A DNA stretch of 64,000 nucleotides from Hoeflea algicola (GTDB lineage: Bacteria > Pseudomonadota > Alphaproteobacteria > Rhizobiales > Rhizobiaceae): NCBI RefSeq assembly GCF_026619415.1, contig NZ_JAOVZR010000001.1:4262501-4326500 (forward strand), read 5' to 3'. The position numbers and the translations under genes are program-made. The notes under the pieces are model-generated. The model was not told the DNA's origin and did no database searches. It worked only from the letters and a program-made list of their open reading frames with translations. Numbering within the stretch: position 1 is the first letter of the stretch; the number at the start of each line of letters is the position of its first letter. Positions 53,264 through 62,036 of the stretch are shown here, in pieces.

Positions 53264-54589
53264 ATGAGCAATCAAAACAACAATGGCGGCGTGAGCCGCA
53301 GGACGATCCTGCGAACCGCAGGAGCAGCCGGAGCCGCACTCGCTGCGACGGGTCTTTCGACGCCTGCCGTGTTCGGCCAAAGCCGCAAGCAGATCCGCTT
53401 TCTCAACGCGGAAACCTCGATCGACAGCATTCGCGCACTGAAGGTGGCGGCCGCTGAATACGAACGCCAGACCGGCGTTGAAGTGGTGATCGATTCCGTT
53501 CCGCTGGGCGACGTGTTCACCAAGGTAACCACATCGCTGCGCAGCGGCAAGCCTTACGATATCGCAACGGTGGCCTTTGTCGGCCATGTGCTTTTGCTCG
53601 CCAATGAAGGCCACCTGGTCGACATGACGCCGCTCACCAGCAAGCAGGAGTGGGGCAAGAACATCCTCTTCCCGATGGATGGCAAGACCTATTGGTATCC
53701 CTACGATTACAACCTCGCCTGGATCTACTACCGCAAGGATCTCTACGAGCAGAACGGGCTTGAAGTGCCGAAGGATCAGGCAACGTTCCTCGCCAACGCC
53801 CAGGCATTGACCAAGGACAACATGTCGGGATCGATCTTCCCGATCGCCTCGAACGGTGCCACCAACTGGCTGTCGCCGGGCTTCCTCTGGGCCGAGGGCG
53901 TCGAGATATTTGACGACCAGTGGAACATCATCATCGACAGCGAAGAGAATGCGCCAAAGACCAAGGCCTATCTGGATTTCTTCGGCGATCTCTACAAGAC
54001 CATGCCGAGCGGCACGAGCCAGGCGTCTTACAGCGAGATGCTGACCAGCTTCACTTCCGGCTCGGTGGCCCATTCCGCCTATGCCGGCCGGTTGGTCGAA
54101 ACCATCGAACGCAACTCGCCGGATCTCGCCGACAAGTTCGGTATCTTCCCCTACATGGACTCCAGTGGCACCGGAAAGGCTGTCAATCACGGCTATGACG
54201 GTTGGGTGGTGCTCAACACCGGCGCAGCCGAGGAATCCATGAAGTTCATGGAATGGTTCACGGAAAACCAGCTCATCAACTTCCTGCATACCGCACCGCT
54301 GCATTTCCAGCCAGCGCGTCTCGACATCTATGACGACAAGCGCTGGAAGGCTCACCCGCTGATCGAAAAGCATGCCGGTCTGGTGGAATCGATGAAGGGC
54401 TTCCTGACGGATCCCGACCTGACGATCACCTCGATCGACACACAGGGTCCGGAGCCGGATCTGCGTCCGGGCAAGGTGTTTGAATCCTTTGCCCTGTCGG
54501 AGATGCTGCAGCAGAAATGCCTGCTCGGCACGTCCTCGGATGCCGCTCTGGAAATGGGCGCCCAGAAAATGCGTGACGCGATCGCCTGA
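53264..54589 (+). CDS. ABC transporter extracellular solute-binding protein (Tat-exported)
   Basis: Family-1 periplasmic receptor of 441 residues. The N-terminus carries a twin-arginine signal: SRRTILRTAGAAGAALAATG, ending near AVFGQ (residues 10-38). The mature protein begins QIRFLNAETSIDSIRALKVAA and shows the usual two-lobe pattern, with WYPYDYNLAWIYYRKDLYEQNG. The start follows GGGAGGAGAC. It delivers its ligand to the two downstream permeases. The ligand is probably a sugar, polyol or glyceryl compound. Confidence 0.92.
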   Translation: MSNQNNNGGVSRRTILRTAGAAGAALAATGLSTPAVFGQSRKQIRFLNAETSIDSIRALKVAAAEYERQTGVEVVIDSVPLGDVFTKVTTSLRSGKPYDIATVAFVGHVLLLANEGHLVDMTPLTSKQEWGKNILFPMDGKTYWYPYDYNLAWIYYRKDLYEQNGLEVPKDQATFLANAQALTKDNMSGSIFPIASNGATNWLSPGFLWAEGVEIFDDQWNIIIDSEENAPKTKAYLDFFGDLYKTMPSGTSQASYSEMLTSFTSGSVAHSAYAGRLVETIERNSPDLADKFGIFPYMDSSGTGKAVNHGYDGWVVLNTGAAEESMKFMEWFTENQLINFLHTAPLHFQPARLDIYDDKRWKAHPLIEKHAGLVESMKGFLTDPDLTITSIDTQGPEPDLRPGKVFESFALSEMLQQKCLLGTSSDAALEMGAQKMRDAIA

Positions 54590-54606
54590 TCGACGCGTAC
54601 CTCAAA

Positions 54607-54633
54607 GCACTGGAGCGATATCCGCTCCAGTGC
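54607..54633 (+). repeat. Intercistronic hairpin between receptor and permease genes
   Basis: A perfect 10-bp stem (gcactggagc / gctccagtgc) with a 7-base loop lies 17 bases after the receptor stop and is followed by CCTTATTCTT. It could be a partial terminator or mRNA stabiliser, raising receptor over permease levels. Confidence 0.65.
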
Positions 54634-54657
54634 CCTTATTCTTCGCAGGATGCTTCA

Positions 54658-55522
54658 ATGAGTTCCAAAGCCACATTCGCGTTATTCCTGACCATTGGGC
54701 TCCTGATCACCCTGGCGCTGATCGCCGCGCCGGTGTTTTACGCAATCAGTCTGAGCTTCTACACAATGGACAGCTTTGTCGCCGATCCGGAATGGATCGG
54801 GCTGGCAAACTATGTCCGTGTGCTCTCGACCGGCGCGTTCTGGAATGCGCTCGGTAACGGGCTGATATATTCGATTTCGACGATTGTGCTGCAGGTCGTT
54901 CTCGGCATTGGCATGGCGCTGGTGCTCAACCAGGCGTTTCCGGGACGCAACCTGGTTCGCGGCCTGTCGATCCTGCCCTATCTCTTGCCAACCGTGGTTT
55001 TTGTCCTGACCTTCAAATGGATGGTGGATGGCTCGATCGGCATCATCACCAAGGGGATTGCGGCGCTGGGTTTGCCGCCGGTCCACTGGTTTGAAAGCCC
55101 GCAGGCCGCGATGGCCTCGAGCGTGATGGTATCGGTCTGGCTGTGGACGCCGTTTGTCACCACCGCGTTTCTCGCCGGCGTGCAAACAGTTCCGACCTCG
55201 CTTTACGAGGCGGCCAAGGTGGATGGAACCAACGCCATCCAGCGTTTTTATCACATCACCTTGCCGATGCTGAAGCCGGTTCTGACCGTGGTTGTGCTGC
55301 TGCGCGCAGTGTGGACCTTCAACAAGTTCGACGTGATCTGGCTGTTGACCGGCGGCGGCCCCGTGGGCAGCACCGAGCATCTGGCGATCCTGTCCTACAC
55401 CACCGCTTTCACCAAGTTCGATATCGGTGGCGGCGCCAATCGCAACGCTCTCGTTCCTGTTCCTGGCAATTTCCGTCTTCATCTACTTCCGCATCTTTCC
55501 ACTCGACGAGGAAGAATCATGA
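54658..55522 (+). pseudogene. ABC transporter permease (MalF-like) with a one-base frameshift near its 3' end
   Basis: Inner-membrane permease of the CUT1 family. The frame is intact through the EAA loop (PTSLYEAAKVDGTNAIQRFYHITLP, in pieces), WLLTGGGP and TTAFTKFDIGGGA. At about 55430-55439 one base is inserted or two are lost: the +1 frame then gives IATLSFLFLAISVFIYFRIF, a proper last helix, and stops at a TGA (55520-55522) that overlaps the ATG of the next gene. As read, the frame instead runs on into the second permease, making a 562-residue fusion without the last helix of the first. The repaired product would be about 287 residues. Confidence 0.85.
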
Positions 55523-56346
55523 CCCGTTCGCTTTTTGGCCGTCTGGCGCTGTATCTGACAGCGATCGTCATCGCGATCTATTCCGCTTTCCCGGTCTACT
55601 GGATGATCGTCTCCTCGACGCGTGCGCCGCAGTCGATGTTCTCTAGCAGTTCGCTTTGGCCCGGTCCGTTCACCAGCGAGTACTACGCCAACCTGCTTGA
55701 GCTGACCGACTACCCGACGCAGTTCATGAACAGCCTGACGGTGGCGCTGATCACCGTGGTGGTGACGATGTTCTTCTCGGTGATCATCGCCTATGCCGTC
55801 ACCCGGCAGCGGATTCGCGGCAAGAAGGTGATCGTCGCTTCGATGCTCTACGCCTACATGTTTCCGCCGCTGCTGATCGCCATTCCGATGTACACGTTCT
55901 TCACGCGGATCGGCCTTGGCGACACCCTGACCAGCCTGGTGGCTGCACACCTGACCATGACCTTGCCGCTCGGCGTCTGGTTCCTCTGGGGCTTTTTCAA
56001 GAACATGCCGTTCGAGCTTGAAGAAGCGGCGATGGTGGATGGCTGCACTCGGCTCGGGGCGTTCTTGCGCGTGGTTCTGCCGCTGTCGCTGCCCGGCCTG
56101 CTTACCGTCGCAATCTTCTCGTTCCTGCTGTCGTGGATCGATTACACCTTTGCGCTGATCATGATCGGCTCGGATGCCAACAAGACGGTTCCGGTGGGTC
56201 TCGCCTCGATGATCGGCTCGTTCGATCTGCGCTGGGGCGAGATCATGGCCGGGTCGACGCTGATCGCGCTGCCATTGTTTGGCGCCTTTGCGCTGCTCTC
56301 GCAGTATTTCATTCAGGGCATGAGCGCTGGCGCGGTGAAGGGATAG
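55519..56346 (+). CDS. ABC transporter permease (MalG-like)
   Basis: Second permease of the importer, 275 residues, about six helices. It starts MTRSLFGRLALYLTAIVIAIYSAFPVYWMI (in pieces) and has the EAA loop PFELEEAAMVDGCTRLGAFLRVVLPLSLPG (in pieces), normal for MalG. The ATG at 55519 is an ATGA overlap with the true stop of the upstream permease. It ends 5 bases before the SDR start. Confidence 0.92.
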   Translation: MTRSLFGRLALYLTAIVIAIYSAFPVYWMIVSSTRAPQSMFSSSSLWPGPFTSEYYANLLELTDYPTQFMNSLTVALITVVVTMFFSVIIAYAVTRQRIRGKKVIVASMLYAYMFPPLLIAIPMYTFFTRIGLGDTLTSLVAAHLTMTLPLGVWFLWGFFKNMPFELEEAAMVDGCTRLGAFLRVVLPLSLPGLLTVAIFSFLLSWIDYTFALIMIGSDANKTVPVGLASMIGSFDLRWGEIMAGSTLIALPLFGAFALLSQYFIQGMSAGAVKG

Positions 56347-56351
56347 TCTCG

Positions 56352-57140
56352 ATGGACTTGCAGATCGACGGCCGTGTTGCGCTGATTACCGGTGGTGCCG
56401 GAGGCCTGGGCATGGCACAGGCGCGGGCGCTGGCAGGCGAGGGGGTGCGGCTGGTGATCAATGATCTTGATCCAGACCGCGCAGTCGATGCGGTCAAGTT
56501 GCTCCACCTCGAAGGGTTTGAAGCGATTGCAGTTCCGGGCGATGTGTCGAAACCCGACAGCGCCAATTCCGTGGTGGAAGATGCGGCCGGGGCTTTCGGA
56601 CAGCTCGATATTCTCATCAACAATGCCGGGGCCGGTGGTCGCCATCTTGGTCACCGGGTCGAGGACATCAGCGATGAAAGCTGGCGCATCATCCTCGACA
56701 GCCATCTCACCGCGACGTTTTTATGCACGCGCGCAGCCCTGCCGCATCTGGGGCATGCGGGTTATGGCCGGATCATCAATATTTCCTCGATGAATTTTAC
56801 CGGTGGTGGTCGTCCCGGAGTGGCCCATTATGCGGCAGCCAAGGCCGGGATCGCCGGCTTCACCCGGACCAGCGCCAAGGAGCAGGGCCCGCGCGGGGTC
56901 ACCGTTAATGCGATTGCGCCAGGTTATGTCGAAACTGACCTGATTTCCGGCTTCACCGACCACCAGCGTCATGTCATTACCAGTCAGAACCCGATCGGCC
57001 GTTTCTGCAAGCCGGCTGAAGTGGGTGCCTTGGCTGCCTATCTGTGTGGTCGGTCGGCCGATTTCATCAATGGTGCGCTGATCTGTATTGATGGCGGCAA
57101 GCGTGATTTTCACTGGGACCAGGACGGGACTGCATCATGA
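56352..57140 (+). CDS. SDR-family NAD(P)-dependent oxidoreductase
   Basis: Short-chain dehydrogenase of 262 residues with TGGAGGLG, NNAGAGG, the catalytic Ser in INISSMNF, HYAAAKAG in place of the usual Y-x-x-S-K (Tyr and Lys both present) and PGYVETD. It is the seventh gene of the LacI-controlled operon and overlaps the next gene by ATGA. It probably oxidises the operon's substrate or an intermediate. Confidence 0.92.
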   Translation: MDLQIDGRVALITGGAGGLGMAQARALAGEGVRLVINDLDPDRAVDAVKLLHLEGFEAIAVPGDVSKPDSANSVVEDAAGAFGQLDILINNAGAGGRHLGHRVEDISDESWRIILDSHLTATFLCTRAALPHLGHAGYGRIINISSMNFTGGGRPGVAHYAAAKAGIAGFTRTSAKEQGPRGVTVNAIAPGYVETDLISGFTDHQRHVITSQNPIGRFCKPAEVGALAAYLCGRSADFINGALICIDGGKRDFHWDQDGTAS

Positions 57141-58198
57141 CGACACGTATCTTCGGCGCTCCGCACCTCTATATCCAGGGGCCGGATACTCTTGAGCGGC
57201 TGCCTGAGCTTCTGTCCGGCCTGGGCAGCAAGGTGTTTATGGTGGCCGATCCGTTCGTCGCGGAAAGATACGGCTCGCGGCTTGCCGAACTGCTTGGACC
57301 GTCTGCGGTGGTTGCAGCTTTTGGCGGTGAATGCACATCTGCCGAAATTGACCGCATGGTCGGGCTTGCCGATAGCCATGGAGCCGACGTCATTGTCGGC
57401 ATGGGCGGCGGCAAGGCGATCGACACATCCAAGGGCGTGCGGATCAAGCGCGGCGGTCGTATTGTCATCGTGCCGACCATTGCCTCCAATGACAGCCCGA
57501 CGTCGCGGCTTTCGGTCATTTACAAGGAAGACCACTCGATTTCCGAGGTCCGGCTGATGGCGACAAACCCGGACGCGGTTCTGGTTGACAGCAAGCTGAT
57601 CGTTGAAGCGCCGGTGCGGTTTTTTCTTTCGGGCGTGGGTGACGCGCTGTCAAAGAAATACGAGGCGATTCAATGTGTGAATTCCGGCGCCACGAATTTT
57701 TATGGTGGCGCGCAGACCGAATGTCTGCGGGCGATCGCTAACCATTGCGATGTGGTCCTGCGCCGTGACGCGGTTATTGCCGCCAATGATGTGCGGGCGC
57801 ACCGCACCAGTCCCGAGGTTGAATCGGTGATCGAAGCGGCGGTATTGTTGAGCGGGCTGGCATTTGAGAATGGCGGGCTCTCGATTGCCCATTCGCTGAC
57901 GCGCGGGTTTTCGGTGATCCCTGCCTTGCAGGCATTTCTGCATGGCGAGCAGGTCGGATTTGGGACGCTGGTGCAATTGGCGATGACACCTGATTCATAT
58001 GCCGAGCGGGATGAATTTTTCCAGCTTTTAGGCGAACTCGGTCTGCCGCGACGGCTGTCCGATTTCGGCGGTACCGACGAGGATGCCGAAAGGATCGCCC
58101 AGGTGACCTTCGAAAGTTCCCCCTATATCCGCAATTTCGAGCGTCCGGTCACCGCAGCCATCATTGCCGGCGCAATCCGGAGCCTGGAGCAGCACTGA
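57137..58198 (+). CDS. Iron-containing alcohol dehydrogenase (GldA/glycerol dehydrogenase family)
   Basis: Metal-dependent dehydrogenase of 353 residues. The NAD motif is GMGGGKAIDTSK (88-99), with VPTIASNDSPTS after it. The metal ligands are Asp169 (GVGDALSKKYEA), His252 (GGLSIAHSL) and His269 (AFLHGEQVGFG), the GldA arrangement. Relatives include glycerol dehydrogenase and sn-glycerol-1-phosphate dehydrogenase. With the AGPS-like oxidase and the FGGY kinase this suggests the operon acts on a glycerol-like polyol or its derivative. It is the last gene of the operon. Confidence 0.9.
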   Translation: MTTRIFGAPHLYIQGPDTLERLPELLSGLGSKVFMVADPFVAERYGSRLAELLGPSAVVAAFGGECTSAEIDRMVGLADSHGADVIVGMGGGKAIDTSKGVRIKRGGRIVIVPTIASNDSPTSRLSVIYKEDHSISEVRLMATNPDAVLVDSKLIVEAPVRFFLSGVGDALSKKYEAIQCVNSGATNFYGGAQTECLRAIANHCDVVLRRDAVIAANDVRAHRTSPEVESVIEAAVLLSGLAFENGGLSIAHSLTRGFSVIPALQAFLHGEQVGFGTLVQLAMTPDSYAERDEFFQLLGELGLPRRLSDFGGTDEDAERIAQVTFESSPYIRNFERPVTAAIIAGAIRSLEQH

Positions 58199-58286
58199 TC
58201 AACCCATCAACGCTTGGTCTGAATGCATCAGAATGCCGGTCAGCGGATGTCTGCGGGGATCGGGAAGAACTGCTCAATCCCGGTGT

Positions 58287-59228
58287 TCATGAGGGCGGCT
58301 GGTCCGGCACCGATGCTGACTGATCATCGGGCTGCCTGGAGAGATGTGTTACCTGTGGAGGGAGCAGCTCTATCCTGCGGGAGGGAACGCCCCCTCCGGC
58401 ACGGCGCAACGCATCGTCAACAAGACAGTACACCTCATCGCGGCAATCGATATCTCTGTCATACCGGTTGAGCCAGTAGCGCAGGGCATAGGTGATGCCC
58501 CCTGCCTCATAGGCAAGGACGCGCACGTCGGGCTCGGGTTCCGACTGGATCAATCTGGCTTCCTTCATGGCATTCAGCATCACCTTTCGGGCCTTGCCGA
58601 TGGGCAGGGTATGGTCGAGCGTGATGGTGACCTGCGCGCGGTATTGCGGTTTGGGGGCGGAGTAGTTTGTGATCCGCTGGCGGGCGATCTGGCTGTTGGG
58701 CAGGATCAGATAGGCCGAATCCCGGGTCAGAACCCGCGTCGTCCTCCAGCCAATCTCGATCACCTTGCCGCGCGCCAATCCGTCGATGTCGACCCAGTCG
58801 CCAATCCGGAACGGTCCTTCGATGCCCAGGGCGACCCCGGACAATGTATCGGCCACGACGTTACGAATTGCAAAGCCCAGCATGGCCAGGATAAGTCCGG
58901 ATCCCGCCAGCGCGCCGAATGCGCCCTGGCCCATGAACAGGGATACGGTTCCCGCGAACGCGACCAGGAACAGGAGTGCTGCGACGATGTCGTTTAGCAA
59001 TCTGGGATAGCGTCGGGTGCTCGACGCTGCCTGGTCCAGAGCCATCGCGAAGATCCGACTGACCAGCCACGCGGACGCGAAATAGGCCAATGCGGTCAGG
59101 CTAAGTGAAACCGTCTCGCTGAATCCGAAATAGCGCGCCAGATCGGTGTGAAACAAAACCAGCCCAAGGCTCAGAATCATGAAGAATGCCGGCCAGGCAA
59201 GGCGTTTGACATGTTGTCTTGCGGTCAT
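58287..59228 (-). CDS. MscS-family mechanosensitive ion channel
   Basis: Inner-membrane protein of 313 residues with about four predicted helices; the pore helix region is GALAGSGLILAMLGFAIRNVVADTLSG (in pieces), followed by the MscS beta-domain IEGPFRIGDWVDIDGLARGKVIEIGWRTTRVLTRDSAYLILPNSQI (in pieces), a strong match. The start at 59228 overlaps the upstream zinc-ribbon gene by ATGA. Its general role is to release solutes on hypo-osmotic shock. The C-terminus is proline- and charge-rich. Confidence 0.9.
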   Translation of the reverse strand: MTARQHVKRLAWPAFFMILSLGLVLFHTDLARYFGFSETVSLSLTALAYFASAWLVSRIFAMALDQAASSTRRYPRLLNDIVAALLFLVAFAGTVSLFMGQGAFGALAGSGLILAMLGFAIRNVVADTLSGVALGIEGPFRIGDWVDIDGLARGKVIEIGWRTTRVLTRDSAYLILPNSQIARQRITNYSAPKPQYRAQVTITLDHTLPIGKARKVMLNAMKEARLIQSEPEPDVRVLAYEAGGITYALRYWLNRYDRDIDCRDEVYCLVDDALRRAGGGVPSRRIELLPPQVTHLSRQPDDQSASVPDQPPS

Positions 59229-59464
59229 TGGCGGTGACCTCCCGATGCGCTTGTACTGTAGGTGGCACGATGGGAAATGAGGCAGGAGGGGCACTGGCCC
59301 GCATGGGCGTGCGGGATATGGGTATTGCAGCGGCGGCAGATCATGTTGGGGCTGACGCCGGGTCTGCCGATCGACACAAAGCAGAACAGACATCTGCTGA
59401 ATGCGGCGCGGGGCAGGGGCTTGTTACAGTGGGCGCAGCTATTGCGCGCGAGAAGAGTCGTCAT
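59225..59464 (-). CDS. Small double zinc-ribbon protein
   Basis: A 79-residue protein with four C-x2-C knuckles: CAHC (10-13), CLFC (25-28), CRRC (43-46) and CPSC (58-61), probably two zinc ribbons. No other domain is seen. GGAG lies just upstream of the ATG, and the stop overlaps the MscS start by ATGA, so the two are translated together. Function is unknown; a regulatory or scaffold role for the channel is only a guess. An imperfect FNR/FixK-like box lies about 70 bases upstream. Confidence 0.75.
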   Translation of the reverse strand: MTTLLARNSCAHCNKPLPRAAFSRCLFCFVSIGRPGVSPNMICRRCNTHIPHAHAGQCPSCLISHRATYSTSASGGHRQ

Positions 59465-60594
59465 CTTGCTTGCTCCGGGAAATTAGGCTGAATGCGGCGT
59501 GGCACTTGGGTAGCCCGAAGGAAGCAATGTCACTGGTCTAGATCACGATGCTGCCTCCTTCGGGCGTGGAATGTGCGACTGGATAGTTCCTCACAGAAAT
59601 CTGCATTTTCAGTCTGGTCCCCCATTGTTGCTGGTGGCCCGCTCGGCACGGATTACGGTCAATATTCGGCGCTGGTTGGTGCGGATATTCCAACAAGACA
59701 TGGTGCCTTCAGTCAGACCCAAAAGCGCCACGCCGTTTGGTGTCGCCACCAAACCCTGCTGATGGTCGATATCGACGTTGACGGCGTTATAGGGCAGCAG
59801 TCCGAGATGCTGTGTGACCGAAGCGGTCATGTGGGACGTCATTCTCAAAACTCCTACAGGGACTCGCAAAAGCGAACGGAGACGGGAGGGCAAAATGAAG
59901 GGAAGCGGGGGTCGCTTCGAGCATGCGGAAGCACCGTCCAGGGAAGCCGCCTTGGTGGCGGCGACTTCGGATCGGCAAGGATACAGGGGGTGGATGGATT
60001 GATACGACGGATGCTGGTCATGACTTCTCCTCGGACGACATCATCGTCACGCGCTCAATTCAGAATTGTGCGGAAACCCCGGGAGGTCGGACAGGCGCGC
60101 GGGCGCCTACACCGCCCGGGGAAACAGGCGGTTGAGCAGAAGAAACCGGAAATGATTTGCATACTTCAACATGCCCATACAGGTAGGTACGGGCTCTGTA
60201 TTAGTCAATCGTCGGGGATCTGGCAGGGGGCTTGTAAGCAGCCGTAAGCCGCGAATGCCGCCTTAATCGGGGCCTCTGTGCCGAAAGGTCGCAGACGTAG
60301 GTTCCCCGATTGAAGGCATCGGTCGTGATGGCCATTTAAAGATCATGACCATGTCAAGGATTCTCAAGAGATCCCTGCTTTCCGCAGGACAATTACTCAA
60401 CCGCCAGTAACCCCGAGCGGAGACGGTGCCATGCGCCGGCCTTCGTCTCGGGGTATCGGACGATCTGAAAATGATCGAAGGAAATGGACGGCGGCGTGCG
60501 CGAAGCACGGGGATGGCGGGGAAGACAATTCCTCCCGGCCCGGCCTAGCACAACCAATGTCCCGGTATTGGTAATTTCTGGATTGGAGGACGAC
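59465..60594. other. Gene-poor stretch, one possible small gene only
   Basis: Apart from the candidate small gene at 59609-59842, nothing convincing is seen. A plus-strand reading of about 250 codons from 59492 has poor codon usage and no ribosome site. gtctagatcac around 59537 resembles half of an FNR-type box (TTGAT-N4-ATCAA) on the promoter side of the zinc-ribbon gene. Confidence 0.5.
59609..59842 (-). CDS. Hypothetical small protein
   Basis: A 77-residue reading that starts with MTSHMTASVTQHLG. It has a good ribosome site, TAGGAG, 8 bases before the ATG. No domain, signal peptide or membrane helix is recognised, and I do not know the function. It is included because of the ribosome site and its place in otherwise empty sequence. 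Confidence 0.35.
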   Translation of the reverse strand: MTSHMTASVTQHLGLLPYNAVNVDIDHQQGLVATPNGVALLGLTEGTMSCWNIRTNQRRILTVIRAERATSNNGGPD

Positions 60595-60894
60595 ATGTCC
60601 ATCTACATCACCCGCCATATGCTCAACCCCGATTTGTACCCGCTGAAAATGGAAAAGCGGTCCGGATTTCTCCGCCGGGGATGGCAGTTTCTTGTTCGGA
60701 AATGGGGGTGCCACCAGGCGATCTTGGCGCTTGAAGCCATGGATGACAGGTTGCTGCGAGACATTGGCCTCTATCGCGCTGACATTACACGCGCGGTGAA
60801 TGGGAGTGTCGACCACCAAGTGCGAATGATGCCCCTGGCGCCTCTCAATACCGTCTCCCGGATAAAGACAGAGGATTTCAGGAAAGCGGCATGA
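60595..60894 (+). CDS. DUF1127 domain-containing protein
   Basis: A 99-residue protein with the DUF1127 motif at about 50-68: ALEAMDDRLLRDIGLYRADI. The basic stretch before it (RGWQFLVRKWG) is usual. The ATG at 60595 follows TTGGAGG. DUF1127 proteins of Rhizobiales are small, often Arg-rich and linked to stress, RNA and phosphate metabolism; this one is longer than the roughly 45-residue minimal forms. A single-gene unit as far as can be seen. Confidence 0.85.
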   Translation: MSIYITRHMLNPDLYPLKMEKRSGFLRRGWQFLVRKWGCHQAILALEAMDDRLLRDIGLYRADITRAVNGSVDHQVRMMPLAPLNTVSRIKTEDFRKAA

Positions 60895-61067
60895 CCGCCA
60901 TCGGTTTTAGCTTGGTGGTGGCAACGGAAGTGCGGTCGTTACAAGCAGAGACCGCGCATGTGCCGGGATTATGAGCCGGATTGCTTGGGGAAAGTGCTTT
61001 TCCGGCCGCCATCTCGACAGCATCGGCTTGAGTTGGTGCCCGCATGTGGCTATCTGGAGTTTGCCCC

Positions 61068-62036
61068 ATGCGGAACACCGCGAACAACAAGGCGCATTCT
61101 CCCGTGACCCCAGATTTTCTCGTTACCCATTCCGGCGGTTTTCATGCCGACGAACTGTTGTCCAGCGTCGTCCTGACGCAACTGTTTCCGCAGGCGCACG
61201 TGGTCCGCAGCCGGTCACCGGAATGGATCACGCCCGGCACGGACCGGATCGTCTACGATGTGGGCGGCGCCTATGATGCAGATGCGCGGATCTTCGATCA
61301 CCATCAGCGCGGCGCGCCGCTGCGGGAGGATGGACAGCCCTACAGCTCCTTCGGGTTGATCTGGAAGCATTATGGCCACGCCTATCTTGCTGCCCGGGGA
61401 CTTCCCGAAGCCCATATCGATACCATCCATTCGGCATTGGACGCCAGTTTTGTCCTGCCCATCGATCTGATGGACAACGGCGCGATGAGTCCCGCCGTTG
61501 CAGGACCGCTGGCGGTGCTGACATTGCCGGTTCTGCTTGAAACCCTGAAGCCGGTCTTCGATGAGCCCGATCCCGAGGCGCTGGAGCTTGCGTTCCACGC
61601 GGCACTTGGGATTGCGCGCAGTTTTCTCGAGGCCAAGATCGCCGGAAGTGCGGCAAAGCTCCGGGCTGAGGACATCGTGCTCCAGGCAGTTGTGGATGCA
61701 GGCGAAAACCGGGTTCTGGAACTACCGATGGGGATGCCGTTCCGTTCGGCAGTCATGAAATCAGGCGCGGATCATCTGCTGTTCGTGGTTCACCCGCGCG
61801 ACAAGGATTGGTGCCTGACCGGCATCCGCCGTGCTGATGAGGGCTTTGAGCTTCGCGCTGATCTGCCCGCAGCCTGGGCCGGCTTGACCAATGGCGAACT
61901 GGAGGCCGCTTGCGGTGTGGAAGGCGCAAGCTTTTGCCATAATGGCCGCTTCATCGCCGCCGCCAAGACTCGCAAGGCAGCACTCACCATGGCCGAATTG
62001 GCGGTCAGCGAAGCTGGGGCGGCCACGCAAGCTTGA
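61068..62036 (+). CDS. MYG1 family protein (UPF0160, DHH-type phosphoesterase)
   Basis: Protein of 322 residues. FLVTHSGGFHADELLSSVVL (17-36) and YDVGGAYDADARIFDHHQRG (63-82) hold the conserved His, Asp and DHH residues of the MYG1/DHH metal centre. The eukaryotic member is a 3'-5' RNA exonuclease; the bacterial role is not established. The ATG at 61068 has GGAG 8 bases upstream. It stands alone between DUF1127 and gdhA. Confidence 0.88.
   Translation: MRNTANNKAHSPVTPDFLVTHSGGFHADELLSSVVLTQLFPQAHVVRSRSPEWITPGTDRIVYDVGGAYDADARIFDHHQRGAPLREDGQPYSSFGLIWKHYGHAYLAARGLPEAHIDTIHSALDASFVLPIDLMDNGAMSPAVAGPLAVLTLPVLLETLKPVFDEPDPEALELAFHAALGIARSFLEAKIAGSAAKLRAEDIVLQAVVDAGENRVLELPMGMPFRSAVMKSGADHLLFVVHPRDKDWCLTGIRRADEGFELRADLPAAWAGLTNGELEAACGVEGASFCHNGRFIAAAKTRKAALTMAELAVSEAGAATQA

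Noticed and set aside
54658..56346. Genuine fused double permease of the importer
   Set aside because: The first permease loses its last helix in this frame, while the +1 frame supplies that helix and an ATGA junction. A frameshift explains it better.
59492..60247. Plus-strand reading of about 250 codons
   Set aside because: Rich in Trp, Cys, Arg and Gly, with no ribosome site and no domain. It does not look like a protein gene.
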